From Nocardioidaceae bacterium (GTDB taxonomy: Bacteria > Actinomycetota > Actinomycetes > Propionibacteriales > Nocardioidaceae), in assembly GCA_020438665.1 (NCBI GenBank), contig JAGQUE010000439.1:1-7010 (forward strand): 7,010 nt of DNA, read 5' to 3'. Under the pieces are notes generated by a model. The model saw nothing but the letters and a program-made list of their open reading frames with translations, was not told where the DNA came from and made no database searches. A program made the translations under genes and the position numbers. Positions 4,932 through 7,010 of the stretch are shown here, piece after piece (position 1 is the stretch's first letter; every line of letters begins with the position of its first letter).

Positions 4932-7010
4932 TCAGCTCCAGAACACCCGCTCGACGACGTCATGCGCTCGCCGGGTCACCCGGAGGTAGTCGTTGACCAT
5001 GCGGTCGGACTCGCCGGGGGGATAGCCCAGCACCGAGGCCGCCGCCGCACGCTCCCGCGGGTCGCGGGGCAGCTGGTCACCGCTCTTGCCGCGCACGAGC
5101 GTGATGGCGTTGCGCAGTCGGCTCACCGTCCGCCAGGCCGTGGCCAGCGTGTCGGCGTCCTCCGCCGAGACGAGGCCGACGTCCCGGGCGGCGAACAGCG
5201 ACTCCAGCGTGCGGGTGCTGCGCAGCTCGGGGTGGCGGCCCGCATAGCGCATCTGGAGCAGCTGGACGGTCCACTCGACGTCGGCGAGCCCGCCGCGCCC
5301 GAGCTTGAGGTGCGTGTTGGGATCGGCACCTCGCGGCAGTCGCTCCTTGTCGACCCGGGCCTTGATCCGGCGCACCTCGCGGATGTCGGCCTCAGCCAGC
5401 CCCTCCTCGGGAAACCGCAGCGGGTCGATGAGCTCGGTGAAGCGTGCCCGCAGGGAGGGGTCGCCCACCACGGCATCGGCGCGGAGCAGCGCCTGGAACT
5501 CCCACACCTTGGACCACTTCGCGTAATAGGCGGCATAGGCGTCGAGGGTCCGCGCCAGCGCACCCTTGCGGCCCTCGGGGCGCAGGTCGGCATCCACCAG
5601 CAGCGCTGGGTCGGTCCCCGGCGCGAACAACAGCCCCCGCAACGTATTGCAGGCCGCCATCGCGACCTCGGTGGCCAGCGTCGGGTCGGCGCCCTGGACC
5701 GTCTCGAACACGAACATGACGTCGGCGTCGCTGCCATAGGAGAGCTCGAACCCGCCATAGCGGCCCATCGCGACGATGGCGAGGCGGACCGGGGGGTCTT
5801 CCAGATCTCGTTGCCAGCAGGCCTCGCGCAGCGCCACCTCGAGCGTGGCCTCGAGCGTGGCGTCGGTCAACCGGGACAAGGCGGCACCGGTGTCGGCCAC
5901 GTCGGCGAGCCCCAGCAGGTCGGCTGCGGCGATGCGGAACAGCTCGCGTCGCCGGATCCCTCGCACGACCTTGACGGCGTCCTCGGCCGACACCTGGCGG
6001 CGCGCCGCGGCCTGCATCTCCGTCGTGACGGCCTCGACAGGCAACGGCGCCAGGTCCTCACCCAGCAGCCGCACCCCGTGAGGCTCGCGCTGGAGCAGGT
6101 CGGTCACATAGCGCGAGGTGGCCAGGATCCGGGCGAGCCGCTGCGCGACCTCGCCCTCGTCGCGCAGCGTCTTCAAGTACCAGTGGGTGCGGCCCAGGGA
6201 CTCGCTGATCTTGCGGAAGCCCGAGAGCCCGGCGTCAGGATCGGGTGCGTCCGCGAACCACTCGAGCATGACGGGGAGCAGGGTCCGCTGGATCGCGGCC
6301 GTGCGCGAGACCCCGGTGGTCAGCGCCTCGAGGTGACGCAGCGCCGCCGCCGGATCCTGATAGCCGAGGGCCGCCAGGCGGTTGCCGGCCGCTTCGGCCG
6401 ACAGCCGTGCACCGTCGCCGGGGATCCGGGCCACCGCGCTGAGCAGCGGACGATAGAACAGCTTCTCGTGCAGCCGGCGGACCTCGCGGCGGTGGTCGTT
6501 CCAGGCCTTGTCGAGGGACTCGACCGGGTCCTTGAGGAAGCCGAGTGAGCGGCCCAGCCGCCGCAGCGACTCCTCGTCGTCCGGCACGACATGCGTTCGT
6601 CGCAGCTGTCGCAGCTGGATGCGGTGCTCGAGGGAGCGCAGGAAGGTGTAGGCGGCGCTCATCGCCTCGCCGTCCTCGCGGCCGATGTAGCCGCCGCGGG
6701 TGAGCTCGGCGAGCGCGCTGAGCGTTGCCGGCGCCCGGATGGCGTCGTCGGCGCGGCCGTGGACGAGCTGGAGCAGCTGGACGGCGAACTCGACGTCGCG
6801 CAGCCCTCCCTCGCCGAGCTTGAGCTGGCGTGAGGCCTCGCGGGCGGGGATGTGCTCGAGCACGCGGCGGCGCATCGCCTGCACGTCCGCGACGAACCCG
6901 TCGCGCTCCGCGACGCTCCACACCTGCGGCGACACGATGGCCATGAAGTCGCGGCCCAGCGCGAGGTCGCCGGCGACAGGGCGCGCCTTGAGCAGGGCCT
7001 GGAACTCCCA
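4932..7010 (-). CDS. glnE: Glutamine synthetase adenylyltransferase/deadenylase, C-terminal 692 residues (5' end beyond window)
   Basis: Bifunctional enzyme that attaches AMP to a tyrosine of glutamine synthetase and removes it again, setting nitrogen assimilation in response to glutamine and PII. The reading frame is open through the right edge, beginning WEFQALLKARPVAGD, so about 300 N-terminal residues are missing. What is seen (numbered from the edge): the end of the deadenylylase half with LKLGEGGLRDVEF (63-75), the linker with ILATSRYVTDLL, then the adenylyltransferase half with MGRYGGFELSYGSDADVMF (415-433, nucleotidyltransferase Asp pair), DADLRPEGRKG (473-483), WEFQALL (503-509) and LKLGRGGLADVEW (568-580). 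The repeated WEFQALL and LKLG-GGL-DVE blocks mark the two homologous halves typical of GlnE. No frameshift is seen and all visible catalytic motifs are intact. The end DVVERVFWS precedes a TGA at 4932-4934. Its promoter is off the window. Confidence 0.97.
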   Translation of the reverse strand, partial: WEFQALLKARPVAGDLALGRDFMAIVSPQVWSVAERDGFVADVQAMRRRVLEHIPAREASRQLKLGEGGLRDVEFAVQLLQLVHGRADDAIRAPATLSALAELTRGGYIGREDGEAMSAAYTFLRSLEHRIQLRQLRRTHVVPDDEESLRRLGRSLGFLKDPVESLDKAWNDHRREVRRLHEKLFYRPLLSAVARIPGDGARLSAEAAGNRLAALGYQDPAAALRHLEALTTGVSRTAAIQRTLLPVMLEWFADAPDPDAGLSGFRKISESLGRTHWYLKTLRDEGEVAQRLARILATSRYVTDLLQREPHGVRLLGEDLAPLPVEAVTTEMQAAARRQVSAEDAVKVVRGIRRRELFRIAAADLLGLADVADTGAALSRLTDATLEATLEVALREACWQRDLEDPPVRLAIVAMGRYGGFELSYGSDADVMFVFETVQGADPTLATEVAMAACNTLRGLLFAPGTDPALLVDADLRPEGRKGALARTLDAYAAYYAKWSKVWEFQALLRADAVVGDPSLRARFTELIDPLRFPEEGLAEADIREVRRIKARVDKERLPRGADPNTHLKLGRGGLADVEWTVQLLQMRYAGRHPELRSTRTLESLFAARDVGLVSAEDADTLATAWRTVSRLRNAITLVRGKSGDQLPRDPRERAAAASVLGYPPGESDRMVNDYLRVTRRAHDVVERVFWS

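Noticed and set aside
4920..6548. A 542-codon open frame on the + strand
   Set aside because: It lies wholly antisense to glnE, which has intact catalytic motifs. Long antisense frames are expected opposite GC-rich codons, and its product is low-complexity with no recognisable domain.

Overview
The window is high-GC DNA (GC-ending codons dominate almost every family by eye) with an actinobacterial gene set. A glnE-type adenylyltransferase, a DCC/DUF393 protein and LamG-like secreted proteins fit the Nocardioides/Propionibacteriales area best. The genus is an inference from protein style, not a database match.

Layout. Positions 1-376 hold no convincing gene. They carry two tandem copies, about 145 bp apart, of a structured module: a shared block with a TANNNT -10-like hexamer, followed at once by a long hairpin whose loop is conserved and whose arms show compensatory changes. 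The second copy lies just upstream of a + strand pair: a DCC/DUF393 protein (377-748) and an unrecognised 144-aa protein (845-1279).

From 1286 to the right edge all genes are on the - strand. In transcription order they are glnE (enters from beyond 7010 and ends at 4932), a PLP-dependent threonine-aldolase-family protein (4882-3788), two tandem paralogous secreted LamG-like proteins (3686-2877 and 2872-2060, 4 bp apart), and an SDR oxidoreductase (2032-1286). glnE and the aldolase-like gene are 49 bp apart and may be cotranscribed. The secreted pair and the SDR form a second tight group behind a 101-bp gap with a possible promoter. The + and - groups converge at 1277-1288, where both stop codons sit in one 12-bp palindrome at the core of a likely two-way terminator hairpin.

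Functions. GlnE controls glutamine synthetase by reversible adenylylation. The other genes have no evident pathway link to it. The secreted pair probably works outside the membrane, possibly in binding a glycan or the cell surface. The most unusual element is the duplicated hairpin module; less certain are the divergent C-terminus of the aldolase-like enzyme and a context-dependent tyrosine codon bias.
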